The notes below the pieces were generated by a model, which saw only the letters and a list, made by a program, of their open reading frames with translations, had not been told where the DNA came from and made no database searches. This document shows, one piece after another, positions 1-11,600 of a stretch of 64,000 nucleotides of DNA (position 1 is its first letter; each line of letters begins with the position of its first letter). This DNA is from Amaurobius ferox (taxonomy: Eukaryota; Arthropoda; Arachnida; Araneae; Amaurobiidae): positions 49,879,275 through 49,943,274 of the forward strand of contig OX578146.1 of assembly GCA_951213105.1 (NCBI GenBank), given 5' to 3'. The translations under genes were made by a program, and so were the position numbers.

Positions 1-917
1 ATGAGGTTGCGCTTCTTGCTTATCATGAAAAAGACATGATATAGAACTTGCTAGGATACGTGAGGTTGTGCTTCTTGCTTATTCTGAAGAAGTGATGCAG
101 AACTGGCTTGTATAAATGAGGCTGCGCTTCTTACTCAATGCTCATCCTAAAAAAGACCTGATGCAGAACTTGCTTGAATAAGTGAGGTTCGCTTCCTGCT
201 TATCCTGAAGAAGAAATTATGCAAAACTTGTTTGAATAAGTGAGGTTGCGCTTCCTGCTTATCCTGAAGAAGATGCAGAATTTGTTTGGATAAGTGATGT
301 TGCGCTTCTTGCTTATCTTGAAGCAGAAATCATGCAGAACATGTTTAAATAAGTGAGGTTGCATTTCGTGCTTATCCTGAAGAAAAAATGGTGCAGAACT
401 GACTTGAATAAGTAAGGTTGCGCTTCTTGCTTATCCTGAAGAAGAAGTGATGCAGAACTTGTTTGAATAAGTGAGGTTGCATTTCTTGCTTATCCTGAAG
501 GAGAAGTATTGCAGAACTTATTTGAATACGTGAGGTTGCGTTTCCTGCTTATACGAAAGAAGAAAGGATGCAGAAATTAATTAAATAAGTGAGGTTGTGC
601 TTCTTGCTTATCATAAAGAAGAAGTTATGCAGAATTTGTTTAAATAAGTGAGGTTGAGCTTCTTGCTTATCCTGAAGAAGAATTGATGCAGAACTTGTTT
701 GAATAAGTGAATTTGCGTGTCCTGCTTATCCTGGAGAAGAAATGATGCAGAACTTACTTGAATATGTGAGGTTGAGCTTCTTGCTTATCCTGAAGAAGAC
801 ATGATGCAGAACTTGCTTGATTGAGATTTCTCTTCTTGCTTTTAACCTGAGAAAGAAATTATACAGAATTTGCTTGAATAAATGAGATTGCGCTTCTTGC
901 TTATCCTGAAGAAGAAA
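1..917. repeat. 60-bp tandem satellite, about 16 units
   Basis: A unit of about 57-64 bp repeats from the window edge to about 917. It contains the recurring blocks gtgaggttgcgcttcttgct, tatcctgaagaagaaatgat and gcagaacttgtttgaataa. Units differ by point changes and by small length changes around the gaagaa stretch, so the array is not freshly homogenised. It probably continues left of the window. No long open frame crosses it, and I do not read it as coding. Confidence 0.93.
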
Positions 918-1612
918 TCTGTTTTTGCCGCGTTGGCACCCGATTCTTTTAATTTAAAGTTTTTCTATAACATTAAATATTTTAGTGTCCAAAAATCATG
1001 CGATTCAGAGTAAAAATGAAAATGCTGTGTATTTATTCACGAAGATTATCTTTCATTTTATTTTGTTGCTTTTTTGAGAAAAGTAAGGGGTGGTATTTTC
1101 GGTTCTACTATTGTTAGTCGTAACTGTTGAAAAAAACCCGCCCTAGACTGCGAGTACAGCAGCTAGTATTAGGGAACAAAAGACTTTTACCATCTAAAAT
1201 ATACTAAGATACCAGTAATGTAGCGTGTTATTTTTGACTGGGAAGGCTATAAGCGATTGTCATTTTAATTTGGAAATGGTTTTTGTATGATAAGTGAATT
1301 TATATCGGAATCCGCACTTTCAATAAGTTTTATTTCCTTGGTGAATAAAATAAAATAATTTAGCATAAAAATGCTAAGAGTGAATGAAATGCACAATATT
1401 TTAAAATATATTACCTATGTAAGATAGATACATACAAAGTATAACATTTTAAATGTTTGCTTATTTATAAATTAGTTGAACTTTTACAACCATTTTATTA
1501 AATAAGAAGTTATGGTCGCTCATAGGGTAGGACACTCTTCCCCTTGGATATTCAAGATAACAAAGGCGAGCATCAATCTAGACGATGTTATACGTTTTAT
1601 TCTTGAGTTTAC
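918..1612. other. Unclassified AT-rich sequence
   Basis: I see no gene, no open frame of note and no clear similarity to the repeat families elsewhere in the window. Confidence 0.5.
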
Positions 1613-1693
1613 ACCCCCTCATCCTTAGTTACCTTACACCTTTCTGGTAGGTCGGACGGTCTGGGTTTCAACAACAACAACCCCCTCATCCTT
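1613..1693 (+). mobile_element. Tail-only SINE copy (53 bp) with target-site duplication
   Basis: The insert at 1627-1679 is the 3' end of the 5S-derived SINE seen complete at 47145-47529. It runs from accttacacctttctggtag through gtcggacggtctgggt to a CAACAACAAC tail. A 14-bp direct repeat, accccctcatcctt, flanks it at 1613-1626 and 1680-1693. The duplication and the 5' truncation are what target-primed reverse transcription leaves. The copy contains none of the 5S head, so it cannot have its own Pol III promoter. Confidence 0.85.
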
Positions 1694-2658
1694 TGCGACG
1701 TCCATGTATGAAAAAGTGCACTGAAAATTTGTGAGAAATCTGCACATAAATTTAGTTGAAAATCACTGTTGTCAACAATGTCCCTAAACGATATTGCTTA
1801 TTAATTATTTACAAATACTGTATTATGAAAACTTGAAAATATTTTATAATTACAATATGCTAAGAATCCGCCAAAAAATTATCAACCACTTTTATTTAAC
1901 TAAGATTCTCGTCTAACAGGGGATTTTAAAGGGAAATGAAACTTATTCTTTCTAAGACTCCCAAAAACGCAAACGGATGCTTCGCCATATTGATGCCTAT
2001 ATAAAGAGCAAAGTTCTACTTTGCAAGCTACTTAAATTTAATGGTAGTCATTATGAGTATATTTTTTCGTCTTGAGATTGTTTAAAGTTAGGTAAATCCT
2101 AGGTTATTCATAAAAATGACTCAAATTCTTTAGTATTACAAATACTGATTATTTTTTACAAACAGTAATTAATAGAATCATGTTTGACCCGAAAATGGAG
2201 GACCCATTAGGCTTGCATTACTCACCTTCGCCTACCCATCATTGATGAAACGTTACGTCCCACATCCAATCATTGAATGTTTATAAAGGGTTGAAATGGA
2301 GAATCAATAGCCACATCTTTCTATAAGCTAGCTTCCCATGTTAGTCAATCAGCGAGGGAGGAGTTTAACAAATGGGTGGTTTTAATGCCATGTTTCATCT
2401 TATTGAAGACGAAGGCTGGATGATTTTTGCTCCTAAAGCATTATGCGTTTTAATGGGAAAAATACTTTGAATCGTGCCACTTTAAGCAAGTAAAATGTAA
2501 CAATTTTCTAAATAATACATATATCTTCGTAAAATTATTTTAAAAAGTATAAAAAATAAAAGTATGTTTAAATAATTCTTTGAATTAGACTTTAAGCTGG
2601 GGAGGCTCAGCTTTTTAGCCTTAATGGACGCTACGCCACTGTCAGATACTGAATTTTT
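1694..2658. other. Unclassified; possible hAT-like terminus at its right end
   Basis: No gene is visible. Near 2610-2641 the sequence ends in ggacgctacgccactg, which reads on the other strand as CAGTGGCGTAGCG and resembles a hAT-type inverted terminus. I could not find the partner end or an 8-bp duplication, so this is a weak call. The stretch ends where RepA begins. Confidence 0.3.
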
Positions 2659-3963
2659 AACACTTTACAACAAAGTTGAAAGTGTTTATGACTTTGTTCA
2701 TTCATTCTGTCTGTCTGTCTGTCTGTCTGCCGTTAGCACGATAACTGCCGTAAAAATGACTTAATCAAAATGAAATGTTAGTATGTTGTTCAGACGGTCT
2801 GTAGGACCTATGGGATTATAAATGAATAATATCACCCAATTAGTTTTGGATTGAACCCGGGTTGAAAAAATGAAATACATTGAGTATGGGACCTAATTTT
2901 TCAAACATTTTTTAAGTGGATTTAAAATTCACAAATTGCTTCGAAAATTTTAGGTAATATTCAAATTGTTCCATAAAATATATAAAAAAAAATTCAGCGA
3001 AATATATTCAGTAGTTTTTTAAATAAAAATAATTAAAATAATAATTACACCCCTTATATGAAGCGATCACGTGACCATGATATGAAAAGATCACATGACT
3101 CACTTCAAAAGGATATATGGCATCCATCTTGTCTCAAAATCTTAATTTTTTAAGTTCTTTTTAATTCATATTGAGTGTTATATCCGTCCTAAAACCACTT
3201 TATTTTTGCTTAAATTCTGTGCATCTACATACTGAAACAACGCAATTACAATATATTTGAGTTTAAATGATCATCCAAATTTGATTACTACAACGAAGCC
3301 TATTTCTCACTTATGTAAAATGTAAACAGCAAAATATGTAGAATGAGTTGTATTTGAATTGCTGTATTTCTTTAACACAAAATTACTTAACCCATGGAGT
3401 CTACATAGCTGATATGAATGAAATATTCATTGATTTTATAAAGAGAAGGACGATTTTTTTCGATGAAGTTTTAAGCATAGAGTTTAATTACTTGTAGCTC
3501 CATGGTCTTAATTTTTAAATAAAATAAATTATTATAGTATTGGGATGAATGAAATAAATGGGAAAATGTTATGAATGAAATGCTGTTTTTATAGAGAAAT
3601 CTAGGCGTGTTATTTTTTCTATGACGTCATTTGAATGAATTTTAGTTGTTTTCGATGAAGTTTTCAAATATAATAAATTATCGTAGTATTATGATAGTTT
3701 TAAAAATATTACCGAGGAATGTATCGCATTTTAGAGATGTTTAAAACAGGCAATTTATATTTCAATGCCGTCATTTGAATGAAGTTCATTTTTTGCGATG
3801 AAACGTTTAAGTTTTAAAATATAATAAATTAATGTAGTATTGTGATAAGTTTTAAAATATTACCGAGGAATGTATTGCATTTTAGACAGGTTTAAATAAA
3901 ATTGCATTGAAGTTGGAAAGTGTTTTATAATGAATGCTTTAAGCATAATTGATCTTTCTTGTT
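2659..3963 (+). mobile_element. RepA copy 1 (Helentron-like non-autonomous element)
   Basis: This is a near full-length RepA. It begins with a palindrome (aacactttacaac, three bases, gttgaaagtgtt). A CTGT microsatellite follows at about 2707-2729, and then the recurrent block with gcacgataactgccgtaaaaa. Near the 3' end, gttggaaagtgtt (about 3914-3926) is the inverse of the 5' end. After it come an imperfect hairpin around aatgctttaagcat and the terminal gatctttcttgtt. There is no coding capacity. Subterminal inverted repeat, then 3' hairpin, then terminus is the order seen in Helentron-associated elements. That classification is inference, as no helicase gene is present. Confidence 0.8.
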
Positions 3964-4440
3964 TAATGTTGCATTTGAGTAATCTAGAAATGCTGATTCT
4001 ATGCTACATTTGAGTAATCTAGAAATGCTGTTTCGATGCCACATTTAAGTAATCTAGAAATGCTGATTCTATACTACATTTGAGTAATGTAGAAATGCTG
4101 TTTCGATGCCACATGCGAGTGATCTAGAAATGCTGATTCTATGCTATATTTGAGTAATCTAGAAATGCTGACTCGAAGCTGCATTTTAATAATCTAGAAA
4201 TGCTGTTTCGATGCCACATTTGAGTAATCTAGAAATGCTGATTCTATGCTACATTTGAGTATCTAGAAATGCTGACTCGATGCTACATTTGAATAATCTA
4301 GAAATGCTGTTTCGATGCCACATTTGTGTAATCTAGAAATGCTGATTCTATGCTACATTTGAGTAATCTAGAAATGCTGACTCGATGCTACATTTGACTA
4401 ATCTAGAAATGCCGATTCAATGCTAAATTTAAGTTAACCT
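3964..4440. repeat. 35-bp satellite with higher-order pattern, about 13 units
   Basis: The unit is built on tgagtaatctagaaatgctg followed by a variable segment and then catt. Three segment types occur: gattctatgctac (A), tttcgatgccac (B) and actcgatgctac (C). They run A B A B A C B A C B A C and then a decayed A. The second half is therefore an ordered three-unit (about 105 bp) higher-order repeat. The array starts directly at the 3' end of RepA copy 1. Confidence 0.9.
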
Positions 4441-5130
4441 TGGAATGCCGATTTTTTTTTCAGTTCAAAAATATCGCAGTCACTTTGCATTTCAGATGGC
4501 AGTAAATAACTTTATCCAAAGACTTGAGAGAAGTGATAACAGTTAGAAGAAGTTGCGACATTGGCTCATCTTTTATCACGTTTCTTTGCGAAATGTATCA
4601 TAAATGTGCACGGCTTTGAGATAACGCAAGTTTTTCAACGATAAGAGAAGCGATATTTTGAATAAAGGACAATAAGGGTAGTTGCTGATTTTTAAATAAC
4701 ATTCAAAACCCGATACTGACAGATAGAAGCCGTTATCTATTTATTCCATAAAAAGGTTCCAGCTTCCCGATGGAAAAATATCACTGTTGCTACTGGAACA
4801 GTTTTCGAAATAATATATTCACCGTTGCTGGTGTTCTGGTAGCGTAATTTGAAACCAAAACAAGAATTTTTTTTATTATCAGCGAAATCGATTAATAAGA
4901 TTAATAAGATTACTTTTAATTTTTCGTTAATTTTTTCCAAAATATCAGAATACGTCAATTTTTAAGAAGAGGCACGTGCTTGATGCAACATATTATTTTT
5001 GAGACATGCGTAGTATAAATAAATGCACAGGGAAAGTATTGTAACGAATTTGAAAATCGGAATTAAAATTTTCGACGCATTTACATATTTTAAGCATCTC
5101 TGAAATTAAATGGATTGCTTTTGAGTTCAT
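4441..5130. other. Unclassified AT-rich sequence
   Basis: No supported gene. A short minus-strand open frame at 4737-4958 has no recognisable domain and AT-driven composition, so I do not call it. Confidence 0.45.
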
Positions 5131-5135
5131 ATCTA

Positions 5136-5640
5136 TCTATATGTGTGTGAGTGTGTGTGTGTGTTAGGGGGTGAAGGTGAGGGTGTGTATGTGTGTTAGG
5201 GTGTGTGTGTTAGGGAGTGTATGTGTGTTACGATGTGTGTGTGTATGTGTGCTACGGTGTGTGTGTGTGTGTTTTAGGGTGTGTGTATGTGTATTACTGT
5301 GTGTGTGTGTTTTAGGATGTGTGTGTGTGTGTATGTGTGTGTGTTTTAGGGTGTGTGTATGTATGTGTGTGTGTTTTAGGGTGTGTGTATGTATGTGTGT
5401 GTGTTTTAGGGTGTGTGTATGTATGTGTGTGTGTTTTAGGGTGTGTGTATGTATGTGTGTGTGTTTTAGGGTGTGTGTGTGTTATTGTGTGTGTGTGTTT
5501 TAGGGGGTGTTAGGGTGTGTGTGTGTGTTACGGTGTGTGTGTGTTTTAGGGTGTGTGTGTATGTGTGTTACTGTGTGTATGTATGTGTGTTACTGTGTGT
5601 TTGTGTTAGGTTGTGTGTGTGTGTTAGGGTATGTGAGTGT
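5136..5640. repeat. GT-rich minisatellite with a 30-bp unit
   Basis: Long TG runs are interspersed with ttagg(g). In the middle (about 5340-5465) a 30-bp unit, gtgttttagggtgtgtgtat plus gtatgtgtgt, repeats almost perfectly. The open frames here, rich in Cys and Val, come from the repeat. It is not telomeric, because the TTAGG motifs are not contiguous. Confidence 0.92.
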
Positions 5641-5709
5641 GCTGTTGTTGTTGTTGAGACCCAGACCGTCCGACCTACCAGAAAGGTGAAAGGTAGTGTG
5701 TGAGTGTGC
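5632..5709 (-). mobile_element. Tail-only SINE copy (56 bp), antisense
   Basis: The insert at 5643-5698 reads on the minus strand as the SINE 3' end with a CAACAACAACAAC tail. On the plus strand it begins ttgttgttgttgagacccag. The direct repeat tgtgagtgtgc at 5632-5642 and 5699-5709 is the target-site duplication. It landed in the edge of the GT minisatellite. Confidence 0.85.
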
Positions 5710-6106
5710 GTGAATGCGAGTCTGTGGACGTAATATCTATCCATTATTGGTACTATTTTTACCATCAGTGAATATGTAAACCCTAGTAATTTAATCCATA
5801 ATCATGCATAAACGAGTTATTTATGGCTGAATGATCCCGAAACCTAATAGTTTCAATAATTGTCGTGAAAAATTGTCTTGATATAATTTTGGTGCTCGTG
5901 ACATCATCCGCACCCCACACCTCAGGGTTACAATGTCAAACTTGGTACCAATCGAAAAAAAATTTCAAGCTTTTTAAAATGAAGGATAACATAATATAAT
6001 TGTGAACATTACGGACCAAAAATACAGATTTTCCAAACGTTTTCATGTAATATTTGGGGAAAAAATTCACAAGCTGTTTAAAAAGGGATTATGGTATGAG
6101 CCATTC
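5710..6106. other. Unclassified sequence left of the Tc1 element
   Basis: No gene, tandem repeat or known family recognised. Confidence 0.4.
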
Positions 6107-6385
6107 TACAGCCTGATCAAAAGTATTAGGCACCTTAATTTTTCTACTTTAACTGCGGGTGTGTTACTTGAAATCACCTCATTTGTTTATGACGGCATAC
6201 GTAATAGGAAGTTGAAATAAAAATGCAAACGTCATTTCAATCGACAACCAATAAAACATCTCCAGGACGATAACTGGAAATTCTAGTTTTTGTGAAAACA
6301 GTCGGTTGCATTCGCTGTTCTGGTGTGTACACGTGGACTCGATTCTTGTTTATCTCACCTAAATTTGAGGTCTTGTCTGTATAAA

Positions 6386-7523
6386 ATGCTGAAAACTAAG
6401 GAGCTTAGCAACGAGCAACGGTTTAAAATTCAATTTGCATACGAGCATGGCAATAGCCAATGCGAAATTGCTAGAAAAGTGAAATGTTCGAAATGCGCGG
6501 TGCAATATACTATCAAACGTCTTAAGAATACTGGTAGTCATTTAAATCGTCGAAGAAGTGGGAGAAAAGAGATCACTACATCCAGGGATGACCGACTTTT
6601 GAAACGATTTGCATTGAAAAATCGTAGAAAATCTTTATTTCATTTTAGCTGCTGAATTGTCAGAGGCAGCAAGAAAAAGAATCTTTTCTCCAACCACTAG
6701 AAGACGGCTTGTAGAAGCTGGCTGCAAGGCCATTAAGAAGCCATGGATTTCCGAAATAAACAAAAAGAAACGGTTGGAATGGGCTCTTAAACATCGTCAT
6801 TTTACTGAAGAAGATTGGGCAAAAGTTCTGTGGTCTGATGGATCAAACGCTCAGGTACGTTTCATTTCACTTGATTTTATTCAAAACTGACGTGAAATTG
6901 TCAATATGTAGCAACTTTTTTTGTAAAGCTCTTTAGGATGTTAGTAAAATAATTTCAATACTATAGGTATTTGGAACACCTGTAGTGTCTATGTGAGGAT
7001 ACGTGTAGGTGAGGAATATAAGGAAGAATGCATGGTGCCCACTGTTAAACATGGTGGTAACCCCAAAATGATTTGGGAATGCATGGCAGCCGACAGTGTG
7101 GGCGAAATGTACATCTGTGAAGAACGAATGAACTCTTTGACGTACATAAATGTACTTGAAACAACACTGCAAGCATCTTTTTAACGAATTTTCCGCGATA
7201 CAAACATGGATGGTTCAGACTCCAACAAGACAATACAACTTATCACACATCTGCCGTGACTATGAAGTGGTTCAGTGAAAATGGTGTACATCTTTTGCAT
7301 TCTCCTCCACAGACTCCAGGCCTCAACTCCATTGAACAGTTGTGGGCTTTTCTCAAACGCAAGATCAGGTAGCATTCCATTACTTCAAAAACAACCTTAA
7401 AATTTATATTGCAAGAGGAATGGGAAAAGATATACCGAGAGATGGGTGCAATAGGTTAGTGAGCTCTATGCCTAAAAGAATTAATGCCGTCATAAAGGCA
7501 AAAGGAGGTCAAACCAAATATTG
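6386..7523 (+). pseudogene. Tc1 transposase, DD34E, frameshifted, with a possible intron
   Basis: The N-terminus (from ATG 6386) starts MLKTKELSNEQRFKIQF and continues into a helix-turn-helix with SQCEIARKVKCSKCAVQYT. The frame shifts near 6650 and continues as AAELSEAARKRIFS. The catalytic residues can all be found: WSDGSN (first Asp, about 6834), QQDNTTYHTS (second Asp, about 7230) and NSIEQLW (Glu, about 7335). I count 34 residues between the second Asp and the Glu. VPTVKHGG is the usual conserved block. Between CAG at 6852-6854 and gtatttgg at about 6967 lies about 113 bp starting GTACG and ending TATAG, which looks like a spliceosomal intron or a small insertion. Several frame breaks make the copy inactive. 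Confidence 0.9.
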
Positions 7524-7601
7524 ATAAGTTTCAATCAAAAATTATTATTTTGAATCTCTGCATTTTTATTTTATCCCAACACATTAGTAGTTTAAAAAAA
7601 A

Positions 7602-8595
7602 TCTGATGTCGGCAGCGCGTGACTTTCCTTATATAATGCAATGAATTTACTACTTTTACAGTAAAAAGAAATAGATTATTTTTATAGTAGTTATATGTAT
7701 TCTTTCCAAGATTGAATTTTCGTCTTTGAGTCATCATTTTCCATGTCGTCATAATCAATGAGTCGTCATTGATTTAGCGTAATTTTTATCCATTTGGCGA
7801 GTTTTTCGTTAATTTAGACACTTTTAAAAGAGTCGCCAAGTTGGCGACATTCCACAAGATTCGTCGCCAAAATCTCGCCAAGCGAAGAAATAAGTTATTT
7901 TTACAGCAGATAAATTACTATTGGCGTTCAAATACAAAAGTATTATTCAAAGTATCTTTTCTCATGAATGGAACAAGCTAGATCCACGAGAATGATGTCA
8001 CCCAATTTATAGCATGGTATTACGTATGAAAAGTGAACATGTTTCACAATAGGAAATATTTTTTTTATTATTTTATATGACTTTTTGATAATTTTTTTGA
8101 AAAATGTGCAATATCTCGAGAACGGTTCATGTTAGCGTTCTAAAATTTATGCCAATCGTTTTCTAATGAAAAATTACATAAGAAATGTTTATTTGCGTAA
8201 CTTTATTAGCGGTTTTGATTTTTTGACGATTTTTTCAAAATTTCACTCGGAAATTTAGGGTTCTGAACATTCGATTGCATATAAAAACAATAGGCTTCCA
8301 GTGTCTACGGATTATGATTTTTGTACCAAATTTTGTTCGAATCGGTCCATTCGTTCGTCAGTTATCGTCTCCACAGTCTCACTGACACACACACATACTT
8401 TCACACACACACACACACACATGCTTTCACACACACACACACATACACACATATTTTCACACACATACAACACTTCAAAAATGCTTGATTCGTGATCAGT
8501 GATGCTTGAAACGTGCTCTCCCGTCGAAAGCTCGAATTCGAATTTTCGACCCCGTCACAATACTTTCCTTATACATTATGTATATAAGGAAAGTA
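7602..8595 (+). mobile_element. RepC copy 1, nested in Tc1
   Basis: Starts tctgatgtcggcagcgcgtg, then actttccttatataatg. Ends with the hairpin actttccttatacattatgt followed by atataaggaaagta. Inside are runs of tggcgac and its complement, the block atctcgagaacggttcatg, a (CA)n tract at about 8385-8465 and gtcgaaa..ctcgaattcgaa. It lies between A-rich Tc1 sequence on both sides (tagtttaaaa before, taaatgg after). Confidence 0.85.
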
Positions 8596-9155
8596 ATAAA
8601 TGGATTTCAGTAGGGAGCCTAATACTTTTGATCAAGGCTGTAGTTGATCCACACACCAGTTAATGATCTTTCGGTTGATGATTCGGTGGGACTTTTTGGA
8701 TTTCTCTTTTTTAACACTTTACAACAAAGTTAAAAAGTGTTTATGACTTTGTTCATTCTGTCTGTCTGTCTGTCTGTCCGTTAGCACGATAACTGCCGTA
8801 AAAATGACTTAATCAAAATGAAATTTTAGTATGTTGTTCAGACGGTCTATAGGACCTATGGGAATATAAATGAATAATATCACCCAATTAGTTTTGGATT
8901 GAACCCGGGTTGAAAAAATGGAATACATTGAGCCCTATGGGACCTAATTTTTCAAGCGGATTTAAAATTTACAAATTACTTCGAAAATTTTAGGCAATAT
9001 TCAAATTGTTCCATAAAATATATAAAAAAAAATTCAGCGAAATATATTCAGTTGTTTTTTAAATAAAAATTAAAATAATAATAACACCTCTTATATGAAG
9101 CGATCACGTGTCCATGATATGAAACGATCACATGACCCACTTCAAAATGATATAT

Positions 9156-9636
9156 GGCATCCATCTTGTTGTTGAGACCCAGACCGTCCGACCTACCAGA
9201 AAGGTGTAAGGTAACTGCTTGAACGACCGGGAAGTGCCACCCAATTTAGATTGGAACCCAGTGGGGGAGGCATCCACAGGGACCGTACCCTCCTTCCCCT
9301 ACCACCAACCTCTCGGAAGGACTTACGGACCCACATGTTTAACGTGATCGTACTCCGCATGAACACGGCGACAGTTCTGGCAGCGGCGAGAATCGCGTGC
9401 TAACCACTGGGCTGCCGCGCCCGAAATGAGCCAACAACACGCGGTGTTCCCAGGTGGTCACCCACCCAAGTACTAACCGCGCCCGATGCTGCCTGACTTC
9501 GGTGATCTAGCGAGAACCGGTGTTTTCAGCACGGTACGGTCGTTGGCCTCGGCATCCATCTTGTTGAAGACCCAGACCGTCCGACTCGTCCTGAGGACTT
9601 AGAGTAACTAGTTGGACGGCCGCGGCATCCATCTTG
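9156..9636 (-). mobile_element. Full-length 5S-derived SINE plus tail-only copy, triple target repeat
   Basis: The 13-bp sequence ggcatccatcttg occurs three times, at 9156-9168, 9551-9563 and 9624-9636. Between the first two lies an antisense full SINE (9169-9550, 382 bp). Between the second and third lies an antisense tail-only copy (9564-9623, 60 bp). The full copy reads, on the minus strand, 5S rRNA-like head, a segment with a tRNA A-box-like ggcagcccagtggtt, a middle body, then cttacacctttctggtaggt, cggacggtctgggtctcaac and a short CAAC tail. The tail-only copy has a diverged centre, so it belongs to another subfamily. Confidence 0.9.
9430..9547 (-). pseudogene. 5S rRNA-derived head of the SINE
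   Basis: On the minus strand this reads gccaacgaccgtaccgtgct, then aaaacaccggttctcgctag, then atcaccgaagtcaggcagca and so on to ggtgaccacctgggaacacc and gcgtgttgttggc. That is the whole 118-nt length of an arthropod-type 5S rRNA with scattered changes. The internal control region is well kept (gaagtcaggcagc and gtgggtgacc). It is fused directly to the SINE body with no 5S terminator, so it is a retroposon promoter and not a 5S gene. Confidence 0.92.
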
Positions 9637-10471
9637 TGTCAAAATCGTGATTTTTAAAGTTCTTTTTAATTCATATTGAGTGTTGTATCCGTCCTAAAAC
9701 TACTTTATTTTTGCCTAAATTCTGTGCATCTACGTACTGAAACAACGCAATGACAATATATTTCAGTTTAAATGCTCTTCCAAATTTGATTATTTCTACT
9801 ATTAAGCCTATTTTTCACCTATGTAAAATGTAAACAGCAAAATATGTAGAATGAGTTGTATTAGAATCGCTGTAATTCTTTAACACAAAATCATTTACTC
9901 CATGGAGTCTGCTTAGCTGATGTGAATGAAATATTCATTGATTTTAGAAAGAGACGGACGATATTTTTCGATGAAGTTTTACGCATAGAGTTTACTTACT
10001 TGTAGCTCAATGGTCTTAATTTTTAAATAAAATAAATTATTATAGTATTGTGATGAATGACATGAATGGGGGAATTATTTATGATTGAAATGTTGCTTTT
10101 ATAGAGAGAGCCAGGCGTGTTATTTTTTTATGACGTCATTTGAATGAATTTCAGTTGTTTTCGATGAAGTTTTCAAACATAATAAATTATCGTAGTATTA
10201 TGATAATTCTAAAATTATTACCGAGGAATGTATCACATTTTAGAGATGTTTAAACCAGGCAATTTATACTTTAATGCCGTCATTTGAATGAAGTTAATTT
10301 TCTTTGATGAAGGTTTAAGGTTTCAAATATAATAAATTAATGTAGTGTTGTGATTAGTTTTAAAATATTACCGAGGAATGTATTGCATTTTAGACATGTT
10401 TAAATAAAATTGCATTGAAGTTGGAAAGTGTTTCATAATCAATGCCTTAAGCATGATTGATCTTTCTTGTT

Positions 10472-11600
10472 AACACTTTACAGCATCGTTGAAAAGTGTT
10501 CATGACTTTTGTCATTCTGTCTGACTGTCTGTCCGTTCGCACGATAACTGCCGTAAAAATGTCTTTATCGAAATGAAATTTTAGTATGTTGTTAAGACGG
10601 TCTGGGGGACCTATGGGAATGAAAATGAATAATATCACCCAATTAGTTTTGGATTGAACCCGGGTTGAAAAAATGAAATATATTTAACCCTATGGGACCT
10701 TATTTTTCAAACATTTTTTAAGCGGATTTAAAATTCACAAATTGCTTCGAAAGTTTAAGGAAATATTCAAATTATCACATAGAATATAAAAAAAATTTTC
10801 AGAAAAATATATTCAGTAGTTTTTTAAATAAAAATAAAATAATAATTACACCCTTTGTATGAAGAGATCACGTGACCGCTATATGAAGAAATCACGTGGC
10901 CCACTTCAAAATAATATAGGGCATCCATCTTGTGTCAAAATCGTGATTTTAAAGTTCTTTTCAATCCATATTGAGTGTTGTATCCGTCCTAAAACCGCTT
11001 TATTTATGCTTAAATTCTGCGCATCTACATATTGAAACAACGCAATGACAATATATTTGAATTTAAATGATCATCTAAATTTGATTACAACGAAGTCTAC
11101 TTTTCACTTATAGAAAATGTAAACAACAAAATATGTAAAATGAGTTGTATAAGAATTGCTGCATTTCTTTAACGCAAAAGTATTTAGCTCATGGAGTCTA
11201 CAATATAGCTGATATGTATGAAATATTCATTGGTTTTACAGAGAGAAGGACGATTTTTCGATGAAGTTTTAAGCATACAGTTTAATTACTTGTATCTCAT
11301 GGTCTTAAGTTTTTAAATAAAATAAATTATTATAGTATTGTGATGAATAAAATGAATGGAAATTTTTTTTATGAATGAAATGCTGCTTTTATAGAGAGAG
11401 CCAGGCGTGTTATATTTCGATGATGTTATTTGAATAAATTTCATTTGTTTTCGAATAAGTCTTCAAATATAATAAATTATTGTAGTATTGTGAAAATATT
11501 ACCGCTGAATATATTGCATTTTAGAGATGTTTAAATAAACTTGCATTCTGGTTGGAAAGTGTTTCATAATCAATGCTTTATGCATGATTGATCTTTTTTA
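10472..11600 (+). mobile_element. RepA copy 3, head to tail with copy 2
   Basis: Starts aacactttacagcatcgttg immediately after the terminal tt of copy 2. Has the CTGT microsatellite near 10517-10533, the gttggaaagtgtt block near 11553 and the atgctttatgcatgattgat hairpin. It ends in gatctttttta, with a decayed last few bases. No coding capacity; the 63-aa minus-strand frame at its start is repeat-derived. Confidence 0.85.

Larger units (their letters stand above)
6109..8640 (+). mobile_element. Tc1-like transposon, interrupted by RepC
   Basis: The inverted ends are cagcctgatcaaaagtatta at 6109 and its near complement, taatacttttgatcaaggctg, ending at 8640. TA dinucleotides lie outside both ends (6107-6108 and 8641-8642), the standard Tc1/mariner target duplication. 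The transposase remnant lies at 6386-7523. A RepC copy (7602-8595) sits between the gene and the right end. Without it the transposon would be about 1.5 kb, a normal Tc1 size. Confidence 0.92.
8713..10471 (+). mobile_element. RepA copy 2, carrying a SINE pair
   Basis: Starts aacactttacaacaaagttg and ends gatctttcttgtt. The body is about 1.29 kb once the SINE insertions at 9169-9636 are removed, and then it aligns in order with RepA copy 1. The next RepA copy starts at the very next base, giving a head-to-tail dimer. The insertion site of the SINE corresponds to ggcatccatcttg, which is single in the other RepA copies (for example near 3119 and 10920). Confidence 0.85.

Noticed and set aside
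1..917. CRISPR-like array
   Set aside because: The whole unit repeats with drift; there are no distinct repeats and unique spacers, and the genome is eukaryotic.
5260..5640. TTAGG-like motifs as an interstitial telomere
   Set aside because: The motifs are separated by long TG runs and never form contiguous TTAGG arrays; the 30-bp minisatellite explains them.
5171..5703. Cys/Val-rich ORFs in the GT-rich stretch
   Set aside because: They are direct translations of TG repeats and overlap in several frames.
9430..9547. Functional 5S rRNA genes
   Set aside because: Both 5S-like segments run straight into SINE body sequence, lack a terminator, carry stem mutations and lie between target-site duplications.
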